DNA of 64,000 bases, from contig JAAZVZ010000006.1 of assembly GCA_018623155.1 (NCBI GenBank), positions 1-64,000 on the forward strand. The letters run 5' to 3'. Source of the DNA: Glaciecola sp. GTDB taxonomy: Bacteria; Pseudomonadota; Gammaproteobacteria; Enterobacterales; Alteromonadaceae. The notes under the pieces were generated by a model that saw only the letters and a list, made by a program, of their open reading frames with translations, ran no database searches and was not told the DNA's origin. A program made the translations under genes and the position numbers. Of the stretch, positions 8,706-17,720 are shown in pieces (within the stretch, counting starts at the first letter, position 1; every line of letters starts with the position of its first letter).

Positions 8706-10158
8706 ACGATTAACGTTAACGAGCATCGCGAAGCTATTTTCCAATACTATTATTGTGAAAGTAATCGGGTTGTCGAGCATGCTCATTTTGGCTCGAATCC
8801 TTACACCTGGGGACTTCGGAGTTGTCGCAATTGCAACAAGTATTCTTTATTTACTCGATATATTTAGTGAAACTGGGGCGCAGAAATACATTACCCAAAA
8901 GCAACGGGTAACTTGGGATGATATTTTTACTGCTTGGACATTTCAGTTAATACTTAAAACAACGATGACATTGTTTTTATGTGTGCTCGCTTTTGTTTTT
9001 GCGAGTGTTTTAGGAGAACCTACTGCAATAGCACTTGCCTCGTTATCTGTGGTGCTTATGCTAGATGCATTAAAGAGCCCAAAGGTTTTATTGTGTAAGC
9101 GCTGTTTGATTTACTCGCCGATCGTCAGAATGGATATCATTGCTAAATTATTCAGTACCATAATCGCAATCTCATTAGCCTTATATTTGGAATCTTATCT
9201 TGCCATCATTATCGCTGCACTGAGTTTTACTTTGATGCAACTGTGTCTTTCATACTTGATGTTGCCGATGATACCAGTTCCTACATTGAAGTGTTTGAAT
9301 TCTCAGGTTTTTTTTACCAAATATAGTTATGCACAAGGCGTAGTAGGTTACCTCAGATCAGAATTAGATATCTTGTTATCAGGTTTTTACTTTTCAAATA
9401 CTTATGTCGGGGGTTACTCGAAAACAAAAGAAATTGCGACAATGCCAGGAAGAGACTTTATTGGCCCGGTTATGGAACCATTACTAGGCTTTTTTCGTTC
9501 TGAGAGAGACCGACAAAAGGAAAGTCAGTTGTTGATGATCTTGTCGACAATGTTATTTTTATCAACGCCAGTTGGACTAATATTTTTTTTATATCATGAG
9601 GAAATTACTGTTTTACTATTAGGAAAACAGTGGCAGCCTTATTCATCAATGTTGGCAATTTTTTCAATTTTCGTAGTCCAGTTTTCGATATATAGTGTGA
9701 TTGAAGAGTACTTTATTGCGAATCACAAGATTAAAAACCTTGTGTCGTTTGAATGTATTTTTGTCTTTTTCCTGATAGGACTTTTATTTGTTGGTCAACA
9801 ATCGAATGATATTGAAATATTTGCAATGAGCCGAGCAATTTTCACACTTATTAGTATTGTCGGGCTCTTATTTCTATTACAGCATACGTTTAAAATACAT
9901 CTCAAAAACCTTCTTAGAGAATCGGGGGTGACGGCAATATCAGCTTACATAGCCTATTTACTGATGATAGAGGTTGATATGTCTTTTTTTGTTGAGTGTG
10001 TTTTATTGTTTATTACATACGCGCTTCTTATGGCTTGTTTTACATGTCTGATTAAACACTTTTTTCGAACAAAAATGACAACGTACAAATTTGTAATGGC
10101 GTTGTATGTTTTTTTGGGGAGCAAAAAAACAAACTTTACAACAGGGAAAAACATCTGA
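8695..10158 (+). CDS. MOP-family polysaccharide flippase (first of two)
   Basis: A polytopic protein of about 14 helices that would move lipid-linked repeat units across the inner membrane. The N-terminus SYKRLTLTSIAKLFSN followed by LARILTPGDFGVVAIA is diagnostic of Wzx/WzxC-type flippases. The frame is open from a TTG at 8653, but the GTG at 8695 gives the usual family N-terminus and overlaps the upstream gene by only 11 bases. No strong Shine-Dalgarno is seen for either, so the start is uncertain. The protein is about 487 residues, normal for the family. It is followed immediately by a second, only distantly similar flippase. Confidence 0.82.
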   Translation: MSYKRLTLTSIAKLFSNTIIVKVIGLSSMLILARILTPGDFGVVAIATSILYLLDIFSETGAQKYITQKQRVTWDDIFTAWTFQLILKTTMTLFLCVLAFVFASVLGEPTAIALASLSVVLMLDALKSPKVLLCKRCLIYSPIVRMDIIAKLFSTIIAISLALYLESYLAIIIAALSFTLMQLCLSYLMLPMIPVPTLKCLNSQVFFTKYSYAQGVVGYLRSELDILLSGFYFSNTYVGGYSKTKEIATMPGRDFIGPVMEPLLGFFRSERDRQKESQLLMILSTMLFLSTPVGLIFFLYHEEITVLLLGKQWQPYSSMLAIFSIFVVQFSIYSVIEEYFIANHKIKNLVSFECIFVFFLIGLLFVGQQSNDIEIFAMSRAIFTLISIVGLLFLLQHTFKIHLKNLLRESGVTAISAYIAYLLMIEVDMSFFVECVLLFITYALLMACFTCLIKHFFRTKMTTYKFVMALYVFLGSKKTNFTTGKNI

Positions 10159-10159
10159 G

Positions 10160-11638
10160 ATGAGCCAATCTACTTCAAATGCAATGACTTGGCAGATATA
10201 TGGTGGGGTGACTGTCGCGGGTATAAGATTTTTGTCTAGTATGGTTTTAGCAAGATTTCTTACGCCAAGTGATTTTGGTATCTATGGGTTGGCAATTTTA
10301 TGTTTTACTTTGGTTTCTGCGATAGGTTCTGCAGGCTTTAGTAGTGCGCTTATTCGAAAAGATAATTGTACAGAAACCGATCTTTCAACATGTTTTTGGT
10401 TAACATTTTGTACGCGATTTGTGATGTTCCTAATATTATTAGGATTTGCTTATCCAATCTCTTTATTTTTTAATGAACCAGCTGTTTTACCTATCTTATT
10501 CTTAATAAGTATCACATTCTTAATATCCGTGTTTGAGGTCATTCCAAATACCTTATTGTCTAAATCATTAAATTATAAAGTAATTAACCTGATACAGGTG
10601 TTTGCTATAGTTATTGAAAGTATTTTCATTATATGGCTTGTTGTCTATATGGAATATGATTATTGGGCGTTGGCTTACGGAATGATTCTAAATACCATTA
10701 TCGTGGCAGTATGCTTTTATTTCTCAGTCGATTGGAAACCTAGATTGAAATTTTCAAGGGAAAGTTACAACGAACAAGCACGTTTTGGCTGGAATACACT
10801 TGGATTTTCAATCATGAATTATTTCTCTACTAATCTCGATTATATTGTAGTGAGTAAAAGTCTAGGTACTTATTTTTTGGGTATATATGAATTTGCATTT
10901 CGTATCCCATTCTTGCTTTACCAACGTCTTGTGCAGCCAGTAGGACTCGTTGTGTATCCGTCTATGGCTAAAGTGAAAAGTAATAAAAACGCCGTATTTA
11001 AAATGTATATTGATACCATTTATTATTTATCATTATTCATGTTTCCGGCATTAACAGGAATGATTATCTTAGGTGATGTCATGGTTTTAACCTTGTGGGG
11101 TTCTCAATGGATGGAAGCAATAGTGCCTCTCCAGATTCTTGCATTTTGTACTATGTTGCGAGTATGGCCTCAAGCGATAGGCGCTATATTTATGGTTGAG
11201 GGGCGTCCAGATTTACCCTTTAAAATATCAATTGTAACCTTAATTTTGACATTGATATTTGTAGGGACTTTCGCGATGAAATGGGGTTTGGTCGGTGTTG
11301 CCTGGGGAATGGTGTTAGCGCTTATGCCGAGTTATTATGCTATTTTTCGTGGTTTAAAAATGATTAATAAGAGTTTTAAAGATATTTTGGTAAATCTACA
11401 CCCTGTTATTGTTAGTACTTTTTGTATGGGGGGCATTGTTTATGGTGTCAAAACAACCTTACTTAGCAGTTTCTCGAACCCCGTTATATTATTGGGGGGC
11501 GTTTTAGTTGGCGTAGTGGTATTCCCAATTATTTTCATTTTTTATTCTCGAGAACATGGCGTCAAATTATTAGATATTATATATACTAAGACAAATATTA
11601 GATTAATTTATAAAATGAGAAGTAAGTTACATTCTTAA
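10160..11638 (+). CDS. MOP-family polysaccharide flippase (second of two)
   Basis: A second WzxC-like lipid-oligosaccharide flippase of about 492 residues. It has MVLARFLTPSDFGIYGLA after an amphipathic N-terminus, and pairs of hydrophobic helices throughout. The frame is open from 10106, but the ATG at 10160 follows the previous stop by one base, has CAGGG upstream and gives the normal family N-terminus. It is the last gene of the plus-strand arm; seven bases separate it from the stop of the converging arm, with no hairpin between. The first flippase differs in sequence throughout, so this is not a recent duplication. Confidence 0.82.
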   Translation: MSQSTSNAMTWQIYGGVTVAGIRFLSSMVLARFLTPSDFGIYGLAILCFTLVSAIGSAGFSSALIRKDNCTETDLSTCFWLTFCTRFVMFLILLGFAYPISLFFNEPAVLPILFLISITFLISVFEVIPNTLLSKSLNYKVINLIQVFAIVIESIFIIWLVVYMEYDYWALAYGMILNTIIVAVCFYFSVDWKPRLKFSRESYNEQARFGWNTLGFSIMNYFSTNLDYIVVSKSLGTYFLGIYEFAFRIPFLLYQRLVQPVGLVVYPSMAKVKSNKNAVFKMYIDTIYYLSLFMFPALTGMIILGDVMVLTLWGSQWMEAIVPLQILAFCTMLRVWPQAIGAIFMVEGRPDLPFKISIVTLILTLIFVGTFAMKWGLVGVAWGMVLALMPSYYAIFRGLKMINKSFKDILVNLHPVIVSTFCMGGIVYGVKTTLLSSFSNPVILLGGVLVGVVVFPIIFIFYSREHGVKLLDIIYTKTNIRLIYKMRSKLHS

Positions 11639-11645
11639 TTTGATT

Positions 11646-12509
11646 TTAAATGTTTTGTGGGCAATAAAACATTGATGTAAACTTCAATTTAATATCCTTT
11701 TCATTTTCAATGCCTTGTTGATACATTCTTTTGAATGTTTCAGATAAAGTTTTTGTATACTTACTTGGGTAATTAATTAACGGGTAAATGCTAATTGGTG
11801 TTATCTCGATATTTTTATCAGATGTCATCTGTTGTATTTGACTCTGTATTTTTTCGACATATTCAGTTTTATCAACAGATTGTTCACTACATACTTTATC
11901 TCTAGTTCGCGCGTAGAGTGGTTCAAGTATATTTTTGCATTTGTATCTAGGTATTAACCTTGACCACAATTCATAGTCTTGGACATATCTAAAATCTTCA
12001 TTGTATAAATTTTCGTTTAACAACACGTCTTTCTTAATCATGACAGAGCCATGCACAAATGGATTGAATCTGCTTATCGAGGATTGACAATCTTCATAAG
12101 AATCTGGATATAGAAAGACTTCATTATAAATCCCTTTCTGATTTGTAATGAACATCGATGTTCCTATCATGTCTAATTCAGGATCCTGTTCAAAGGCCTG
12201 TAATTGCAATTCAAACCGATTATAAATGGAAATGTCATCAGAATCCTGCCTAGCAATATATTTTCCTTTAGCTAGCTTAATTCCTTTATTTAGTGTCTTA
12301 GTCAAACCTAGATTTTCTTGTGAAAGTGATATGATTCTTGAATCATCAAATTCATCGATGATCTGCTGAGTATTATCAGTACTTCCATCATTGATAATGA
12401 TAAGTTCAAAATCTGTAAAGGATTGACTTAGAATGCTTAATATCGCATTTTTAATGCGGCCTTCGCCGTTGTAAACGCCCATTACTACAGATATTTCTGG
12501 ATTTTTCAT
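11646..12509 (-). CDS. glycosyltransferase family 2
   Basis: A GT-A fold inverting transferase of 287 residues. It begins ISVVMGVYNGEGRIKNAI, carries IINDGSTDN at about residues 39-47 and has a DXD-type RQDSDDIS near residue 95, which binds the nucleotide-sugar metal. The C-terminal part has the usual DYELWSRL acceptor-side motif. It is the last gene of the minus-strand arm, and its start overlaps the stop of the upstream GT4 gene by ATGA. The DNA is strongly AT-rich. Confidence 0.88.
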   Translation of the reverse strand: MKNPEISVVMGVYNGEGRIKNAILSILSQSFTDFELIIINDGSTDNTQQIIDEFDDSRIISLSQENLGLTKTLNKGIKLAKGKYIARQDSDDISIYNRFELQLQAFEQDPELDMIGTSMFITNQKGIYNEVFLYPDSYEDCQSSISRFNPFVHGSVMIKKDVLLNENLYNEDFRYVQDYELWSRLIPRYKCKNILEPLYARTRDKVCSEQSVDKTEYVEKIQSQIQQMTSDKNIEITPISIYPLINYPSKYTKTLSETFKRMYQQGIENEKDIKLKFTSMFYCPQNI

Positions 12510-13672
12510 TTTATTGCTTCCATGTAAACTTTTTTGAGTGCATTAATTGATTGATCCCACGTGAATGAATTGGCAACGGTTTTTCCGATAGCATTTTTTT
12601 CTTGCCACACATCTTCGTTTTCAATTAATTGTTCTAGCTGACTGTGAATTTGATTAGGATTTTCAGCATCTGCCTCTAATGCGGCATTCTTACTTATTTC
12701 TGAAAGCACTTCTGCTTTCGATATAACAGCAGGAGTGCCGCAAGCCATCGCTTGTAAAAGAGGAAAACCGAACCCTTCTTGCCGTGATACAAACAACAAA
12801 GCTTTCGATGTTTGAAACAGTTTTATTAATTTCTCTTCGTCAATCCAATTATAGATTTTGACGAATTTTTGAAGGTTTAATTCTTCGATCAAATTATCGA
12901 TGATTGAGTTGCTATCTAATTTTTTACCCACAATAGTGAGATGGTTTTGTGATTTTTGCATTTCAGATAATTTTGCATATCCTTTTAGCATGTTTTCTGG
13001 ATTTTTCTGATAGCTTTCGCCACCCAGCATGAGAATGTTTTTTCTCTGGTTAAAATTAGAGTCTTCTATTGCAGGTGAATAATATTCAGGAATGCCATGG
13101 TAGATAACATCTACTTTTCCTTGTGTAAAAGGAAAGTTTTTAATAATTGAATATTTTGCTGAGTTAGAAATAGTTACGACGCGCTTTACCTTTCTCATTC
13201 CATAAAAGTAGTTCAGAAAAACGTAAAGCTTCTTTTTAAATGTATACAATTTTATTTTGAAATTAGCATCTTTTGGTGCGCTGTGATTTTGTTTATTAAA
13301 TTCCCATTCCATAGCATCATGTAAAGTCATTATTTGCTTGGTTGAGCTTAAAATGCAGGTTCTATTGGTTGGCATATGCAACAAATCTACTCTGTTATTT
13401 TTGAGCCATTGTGGTAATTTAAATAACTCCCAAGAATATTCGTCATCGGCTTGCAGATCGACAAATATCACATTATCGCACTTATCTATACTTTTAATTC
13501 GCTGGTCGTACTCAGCTTTTTCACAATTGTGCTCAAAATCCGTATTAATCAGAATGTAAAAAATATGTTCGGGCATAGATTTTGGAAGTAATTTACAAAC
13601 CGTTGTTACATATGTGGGCATACCTCTTTGTTGTCTTAATATGAAGCGTCCGTCGATAGCAAAATTAGCCAT
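12506..13672 (-). CDS. glycosyltransferase family 4
   Basis: A 388-residue GT-B transferase. The N-terminus FAIDGRFILRQQRGMPTYV resembles mannosyl- or rhamnosyltransferases of the WbdA/WbpZ type. The C-terminal domain has SRQEGFGFPLLQAMACGTP, the EX7E-type donor motif of GT4. Substrate unassigned. It overlaps the genes on both sides by 4-8 bases, so all three minus-strand glycosyltransferases here are translated as one unit. Confidence 0.88.
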   Translation of the reverse strand: MANFAIDGRFILRQQRGMPTYVTTVCKLLPKSMPEHIFYILINTDFEHNCEKAEYDQRIKSIDKCDNVIFVDLQADDEYSWELFKLPQWLKNNRVDLLHMPTNRTCILSSTKQIMTLHDAMEWEFNKQNHSAPKDANFKIKLYTFKKKLYVFLNYFYGMRKVKRVVTISNSAKYSIIKNFPFTQGKVDVIYHGIPEYYSPAIEDSNFNQRKNILMLGGESYQKNPENMLKGYAKLSEMQKSQNHLTIVGKKLDSNSIIDNLIEELNLQKFVKIYNWIDEEKLIKLFQTSKALLFVSRQEGFGFPLLQAMACGTPAVISKAEVLSEISKNAALEADAENPNQIHSQLEQLIENEDVWQEKNAIGKTVANSFTWDQSINALKKVYMEAIK

Positions 13673-14777
13673 TATTCATCCTTAAGTAAATTGATTCATA
13701 GTTATTCACCATTTTATCTTTGCTGAAATGGGCTTTGAAATGAGCTTTGACGTTCTTCTTAATCATATCGGTATAGTCTGTGTCTTGAATGATTTTTACT
13801 ATGGACTGCTCAAGTGCATTTACATCATTAGATGGGATGGCGATTCCAATTTCTTCGCTTGAGATCAGCTCAGCATTACCTCCAACATCTGTCACTATAC
13901 ATGGCAGACCTGCAGACATTGCTTCAAGCAATGTCATTGATGTTCCTTCACTAAAAGAGGTAAGTAAAAAAATATCGAACACAGAATAGAAATGTTGTGG
14001 AGAGGTGATATATCCAGTTAAGATGACTTTATCTTGGATTTTTAAACGCGTGACTAACGCTTCAATATTCTCTCTATTTTCACCGTCACCTACTATAACG
14101 AGTATGCAGTTTATATTTTTTTTGTTTAATGCAGCACAAGCTTCAATCATCATTTCATGATTTTTAATGGGGTCAAATCTTGCAATTGTTCCTAAAATCA
14201 CTGCGTCGTTAGGAATGCTATAGGTTTTTTTTAATGTTTGAATTTCTTCGATTGATACAACTTCTTTGCATCCATCTATACCATTGTAGAGTGTGCGTAT
14301 TTTCTTGTTTTCAATAAACTCATACTCTACTAATGCTTTTGCCGTTGCTTTTGATATTGCAGTGTAGGTACTTGTAAAAAAGTCTAATAATGGATTGATA
14401 AACTTTCTTTTTGTTGAACTGGAGTCGGGAAAGAATCTCCCGTGTTCTGTAAATATAACCTTTGTGTTTGTATATGCACTCGCAAGGGCGCCATAACACC
14501 ATGGGGTATATTGGTGGCAGTGGAGGATGTCGATATCGTGTTCTTTGATGAAATGTCTAATCTTGAATATTAGACTGACATCAAACCCATCTTTCCTTGG
14601 AATTGTATCGATCCTGTCTATAAATTCCTTTGCTTTATCAGCAAATGGCCCTAAAGGGGCTTCTATACAGAGTATTTGATGAGTTAAATCTGTTTGAAAT
14701 GTCCCTTGTACTATATTAAGAATCACTTGCTCAGTGCCACCAATTCTCATGTCGTAGGTGACGTGACATATTTTCAT
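13665..14777 (-). CDS. glycosyltransferase family 4
   Basis: A 370-residue GT-B transferase with the N-terminal CHVTYDMRIGGTEQVILN (Gly-rich acceptor loop) and the C-terminal SFSEGTSMTLLEAMSAGLP donor motif. The second Glu of EX7E is at about residue 293. It belongs to the capsular/EPS GT4 group with N-terminal GGTEQV. The start overlaps the asnB-like stop by ATGA at 14774-14777. This gene marks the right-hand end of the clearly AT-rich stretch. Confidence 0.88.
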   Translation of the reverse strand: MKICHVTYDMRIGGTEQVILNIVQGTFQTDLTHQILCIEAPLGPFADKAKEFIDRIDTIPRKDGFDVSLIFKIRHFIKEHDIDILHCHQYTPWCYGALASAYTNTKVIFTEHGRFFPDSSSTKRKFINPLLDFFTSTYTAISKATAKALVEYEFIENKKIRTLYNGIDGCKEVVSIEEIQTLKKTYSIPNDAVILGTIARFDPIKNHEMMIEACAALNKKNINCILVIVGDGENRENIEALVTRLKIQDKVILTGYITSPQHFYSVFDIFLLTSFSEGTSMTLLEAMSAGLPCIVTDVGGNAELISSEEIGIAIPSNDVNALEQSIVKIIQDTDYTDMIKKNVKAHFKAHFSKDKMVNNYESIYLRMNNG

Positions 14778-16657
14778 TTTTTTTCATCCATATAGTTATC
14801 CCACCACATCTGAAACATTAACAAGCTCCATAGTACAGCGCTATGGTCGGCTATTTCAGACTGGTGCTCATCCCAGAGAACTTCAACTGCTTGAATGTCA
14901 AAATAATCTTTAATCCCGTTATTACTTGCAAATAGATATTGTTTTGCCAAGTGATGAATATGCTCTCTGAACCATGTTGCTAGAGGCACGGAAAAGCCCA
15001 TTTTTTTGCGATAAAGAAGATAATCTGGAAGCAATGGTTTGAAGGTTTCTTTCAATATGTGCTTTTTCTCACCGTCTTTGTATTTCATCTCAATGGGGAG
15101 TGTCGCAGCGAACTCAATTACCTCTTTATCTAAAATAGGCGCTCTGACTTCGAGTGAATTAGCCATGCTCATACGATCGACTTTGACTAAGATGCCGCCT
15201 GGTAAATAGGTTTTTAGGTCGGTGTATAAAATTTTATCAAAATGATTATTACCATCGGCTTCATCGTATTTTTCTAATGTAACGCTTGCTGGATGATAGT
15301 CCCCCAATGCATTTTTAAACGCAGGTTTTGCAATCTTATTCCACGTAGCATCAGTGATTTGTGAGTTAGTTATATAGAATCCCATCGCGGGATCTTGACT
15401 TAAACTAGTTAGCAACGAATTCCCTTTTTTAAAGAACGTATGTGAGCTTTTCTGACAAAGTTTAGCCAACGTTGGAAATACATTTTCGCGAATGCCTTTT
15501 GGAAACTTCTCGCGCAAAGAGTTTTCTAACACATCCAATGTGTATTTTTCATAGCCCGCAAACACTTCATCGCCACCATCACCGGCAATCGCAACCGTTA
15601 CCGCTTGACGTGCGAGTTCACTGACAAAAAAAGTCGGCACTAAAGATGGGTCTGCAAACGGTTCATCAAAAAACTTAACGATACGCTCAAGCTCAGCTGC
15701 TATATCCTTCTCAACGATGAATTCATTATGATTACATTGGTATTGCTCTGCGACCTGTTTGGCAAATTCTGACTCATTGAATTTAGGGTCATCAAAGCCA
15801 ATAGTACAGGTATTAACAGGAGAGTCAGACAAGGTTGACATCATTGCAACAACACCGCTGGAATCAACACCGCCACTTAAAAACGCGCCTAATTTTACAT
15901 CAGCCAACATTCTAGCTTTGGTTTTATCTAATAATAGATTTGTTAGTTGGTCTTTTGCATGTTCGAGTGACACATCTGTTTTGTGTTTAAATGATACATC
16001 CCAATATTGCTCAATCTCAATTTTCCCGTCATTGATAGTCATATAATGGCCAGGGGCGAGCTTGTGCATGTGAGTAAATATCGTTTTAGGATCTGGCACA
16101 TACTGATAAGCAAAAAAATCGTAGACTGCATCGTTGCGGATTGTTCTGTCTATGTCTGGTAATGTCAAAATGGATTTGAGTTCAGAAGCAAAATAAAACG
16201 CGTCGCCTTTGTTGTAATAATACAAAGGTTTTTTACCAATCCGGTCGCGCGCGATAAACAGTGACTTAGCTTGTTTGTCCCAAATAGCGAAGGCGAACAT
16301 ACCATTGAGTTTTTCAAGACATGCCTTGCCGTAGTATTTGTAGAGCCCCAAAATCACTTCAGTGTCTGTATGAGAATGAAACTCGTAGCCAAGGTCTAAT
16401 AATTCTTTGCGTAATATAGGGAAATTATAAATTTCTCCATTAAACGTGATGACAAGATTCTCATCATCTGAAAACATCGGCTGTGTACCAGCCTCAGACA
16501 AATCAATAATACTTAGGCGACGGTGTATCATGCCGATATTGTCATCGATAAACACACCAGAGGCATCAGGGCCACGATGTAAAATTGCATCACCCATTCC
16601 AATCAGGTGCTCGCTTGAAAAATGTTGATTGTTGATAAACCCTGCAATTCCGCACAT
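14774..16657 (-). CDS. asnB: XrtA-associated glutamine amidotransferase (asparagine synthase-like)
   Basis: A cytoplasmic two-domain enzyme of 627 residues. The N-terminal class II glutaminase domain starts MCGIAGF, so Cys2 is the nucleophile after Met removal; RGPDASG and GEIYNF follow. The C-terminal ATP-pyrophosphatase domain has SGGVDSSGV near residue 260 and the GDGGDEVFAGY motif. In exosortase A clusters this family is named XrtA/PEP-CTERM system amidotransferase. It probably amidates a sugar acid or peptide component of the polymer rather than making free asparagine; this is inferred from context. Confidence 0.9.
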   Translation of the reverse strand: MCGIAGFINNQHFSSEHLIGMGDAILHRGPDASGVFIDDNIGMIHRRLSIIDLSEAGTQPMFSDDENLVITFNGEIYNFPILRKELLDLGYEFHSHTDTEVILGLYKYYGKACLEKLNGMFAFAIWDKQAKSLFIARDRIGKKPLYYYNKGDAFYFASELKSILTLPDIDRTIRNDAVYDFFAYQYVPDPKTIFTHMHKLAPGHYMTINDGKIEIEQYWDVSFKHKTDVSLEHAKDQLTNLLLDKTKARMLADVKLGAFLSGGVDSSGVVAMMSTLSDSPVNTCTIGFDDPKFNESEFAKQVAEQYQCNHNEFIVEKDIAAELERIVKFFDEPFADPSLVPTFFVSELARQAVTVAIAGDGGDEVFAGYEKYTLDVLENSLREKFPKGIRENVFPTLAKLCQKSSHTFFKKGNSLLTSLSQDPAMGFYITNSQITDATWNKIAKPAFKNALGDYHPASVTLEKYDEADGNNHFDKILYTDLKTYLPGGILVKVDRMSMANSLEVRAPILDKEVIEFAATLPIEMKYKDGEKKHILKETFKPLLPDYLLYRKKMGFSVPLATWFREHIHHLAKQYLFASNNGIKDYFDIQAVEVLWDEHQSEIADHSAVLWSLLMFQMWWDNYMDEKK

Positions 16658-16667
16658 ATTAACAATC

Positions 16668-17720
16668 CTATAAACTTATCAAACCACGCACCCGACTTCC
16701 CACCATCGTGGTCATCGTGACAGGTAGGTGTTGCCAGACTTTAACTGCGAGTTGTTTTAGCTGGTCGTCTCCAGTTTTTTCAGCTTGTTGTGTAGGTGAA
16801 GTTTCCAAGCAATCCCGCCAGTCCAACACTTGTGGCACCGCCCCCCACTGTTTTTTAAACCGATACGTACCTTCATTAAACGTCGAACGACCAAAATCAA
16901 AAACAGGTATTTGTTTGTCAGCAGCATATCCAATTAATGCTCCATACAGCATCATATTGGGTGCCAGTCTATTGTACTTTGCTAAGGTCGACGCCCAAGG
17001 GATACTGCATTGATGAGGGTGAAGTAATATGAGACCTGCGCCAATCGCCATATCTCCGTCATACACCACTCCCATGCAAAAGCGTCCCTGATAATGCTTA
17101 ACAATTGCTTCATACCAACTTTTTTTGTGAACAGGAGAGCCCAGTTCACGCATGTTTTGCGCAATGACCTGGTAGAAGTCATCGAGCAAATCATTCCCTT
17201 CAGTCAGTTTGATTGATAATCCATTTTTTTCGGCTTTGCGGATCTGGCTGCGTAGTTTTGATTTGTAAATCGCCATCTGCTCCGAAGCACTACTTTGCAA
17301 GGGCATCTTCATGGCGACTTTTTTGCCAGTTAATGCGTCGTCATCTTGATTATCATTACCAGAACAAATATCTCGATGCACGAAAGATGAGATGAAGTGT
17401 GATGCACCATACTCACAGATATTTTTTATTAATTCTTGTTTAATGGCATCAGAATCTGCCAGAACATGCCCCACATCACAGTAAGGCAGTGCACAAAATG
17501 ATGGCTTACCCCAGAATCGTGAAAACAATACCAAAGGAGCTACCCCGACGAGCCTATTATCTTCATACGCTAGGGCAATGATGGCATTGTGTTTATAGGC
17601 TTCATACACACACAATAACCAAGCGCTAAAATGATAAGCTGAACCCCCCGAATGCGATGCAACATACTCATCATAAATCGCTCGATTAAGTTGTGAAAGC
17701 GCGACAAATTCCGTTCTCAT
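16668..17720 (-). CDS. FemAB-family XrtA/PEP-CTERM-associated protein
   Basis: A 350-residue double-GNAT (FemAB-like) protein. The signature is the KSKLRSQIRKAEKNGLSIK stretch about residue 155 followed by a second acyltransferase fold ending in FDFGRSTFNEGTYRFKKQWG. Relatives transfer an aminoacyl or acyl group onto cell-surface precursors; in exosortase A loci the family is conserved but its reaction is not established. The start overlaps the deacetylase stop by ATGA in the operon direction, and asnB follows after 10 bases. Context suggests acylation or aminoacylation of the polymer after the amidotransferase step. Confidence 0.88.
   Translation of the reverse strand: MRTEFVALSQLNRAIYDEYVASHSGGSAYHFSAWLLCVYEAYKHNAIIALAYEDNRLVGVAPLVLFSRFWGKPSFCALPYCDVGHVLADSDAIKQELIKNICEYGASHFISSFVHRDICSGNDNQDDDALTGKKVAMKMPLQSSASEQMAIYKSKLRSQIRKAEKNGLSIKLTEGNDLLDDFYQVIAQNMRELGSPVHKKSWYEAIVKHYQGRFCMGVVYDGDMAIGAGLILLHPHQCSIPWASTLAKYNRLAPNMMLYGALIGYAADKQIPVFDFGRSTFNEGTYRFKKQWGAVPQVLDWRDCLETSPTQQAEKTGDDQLKQLAVKVWQHLPVTMTTMVGSRVRGLISL

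Noticed and set aside
10106-10159. 18-codon N-terminal extension of the second flippase
   Set aside because: It overlaps the end of the first flippase and adds residues with no family counterpart; the ATG at 10160 is directly after the stop and fits the family.
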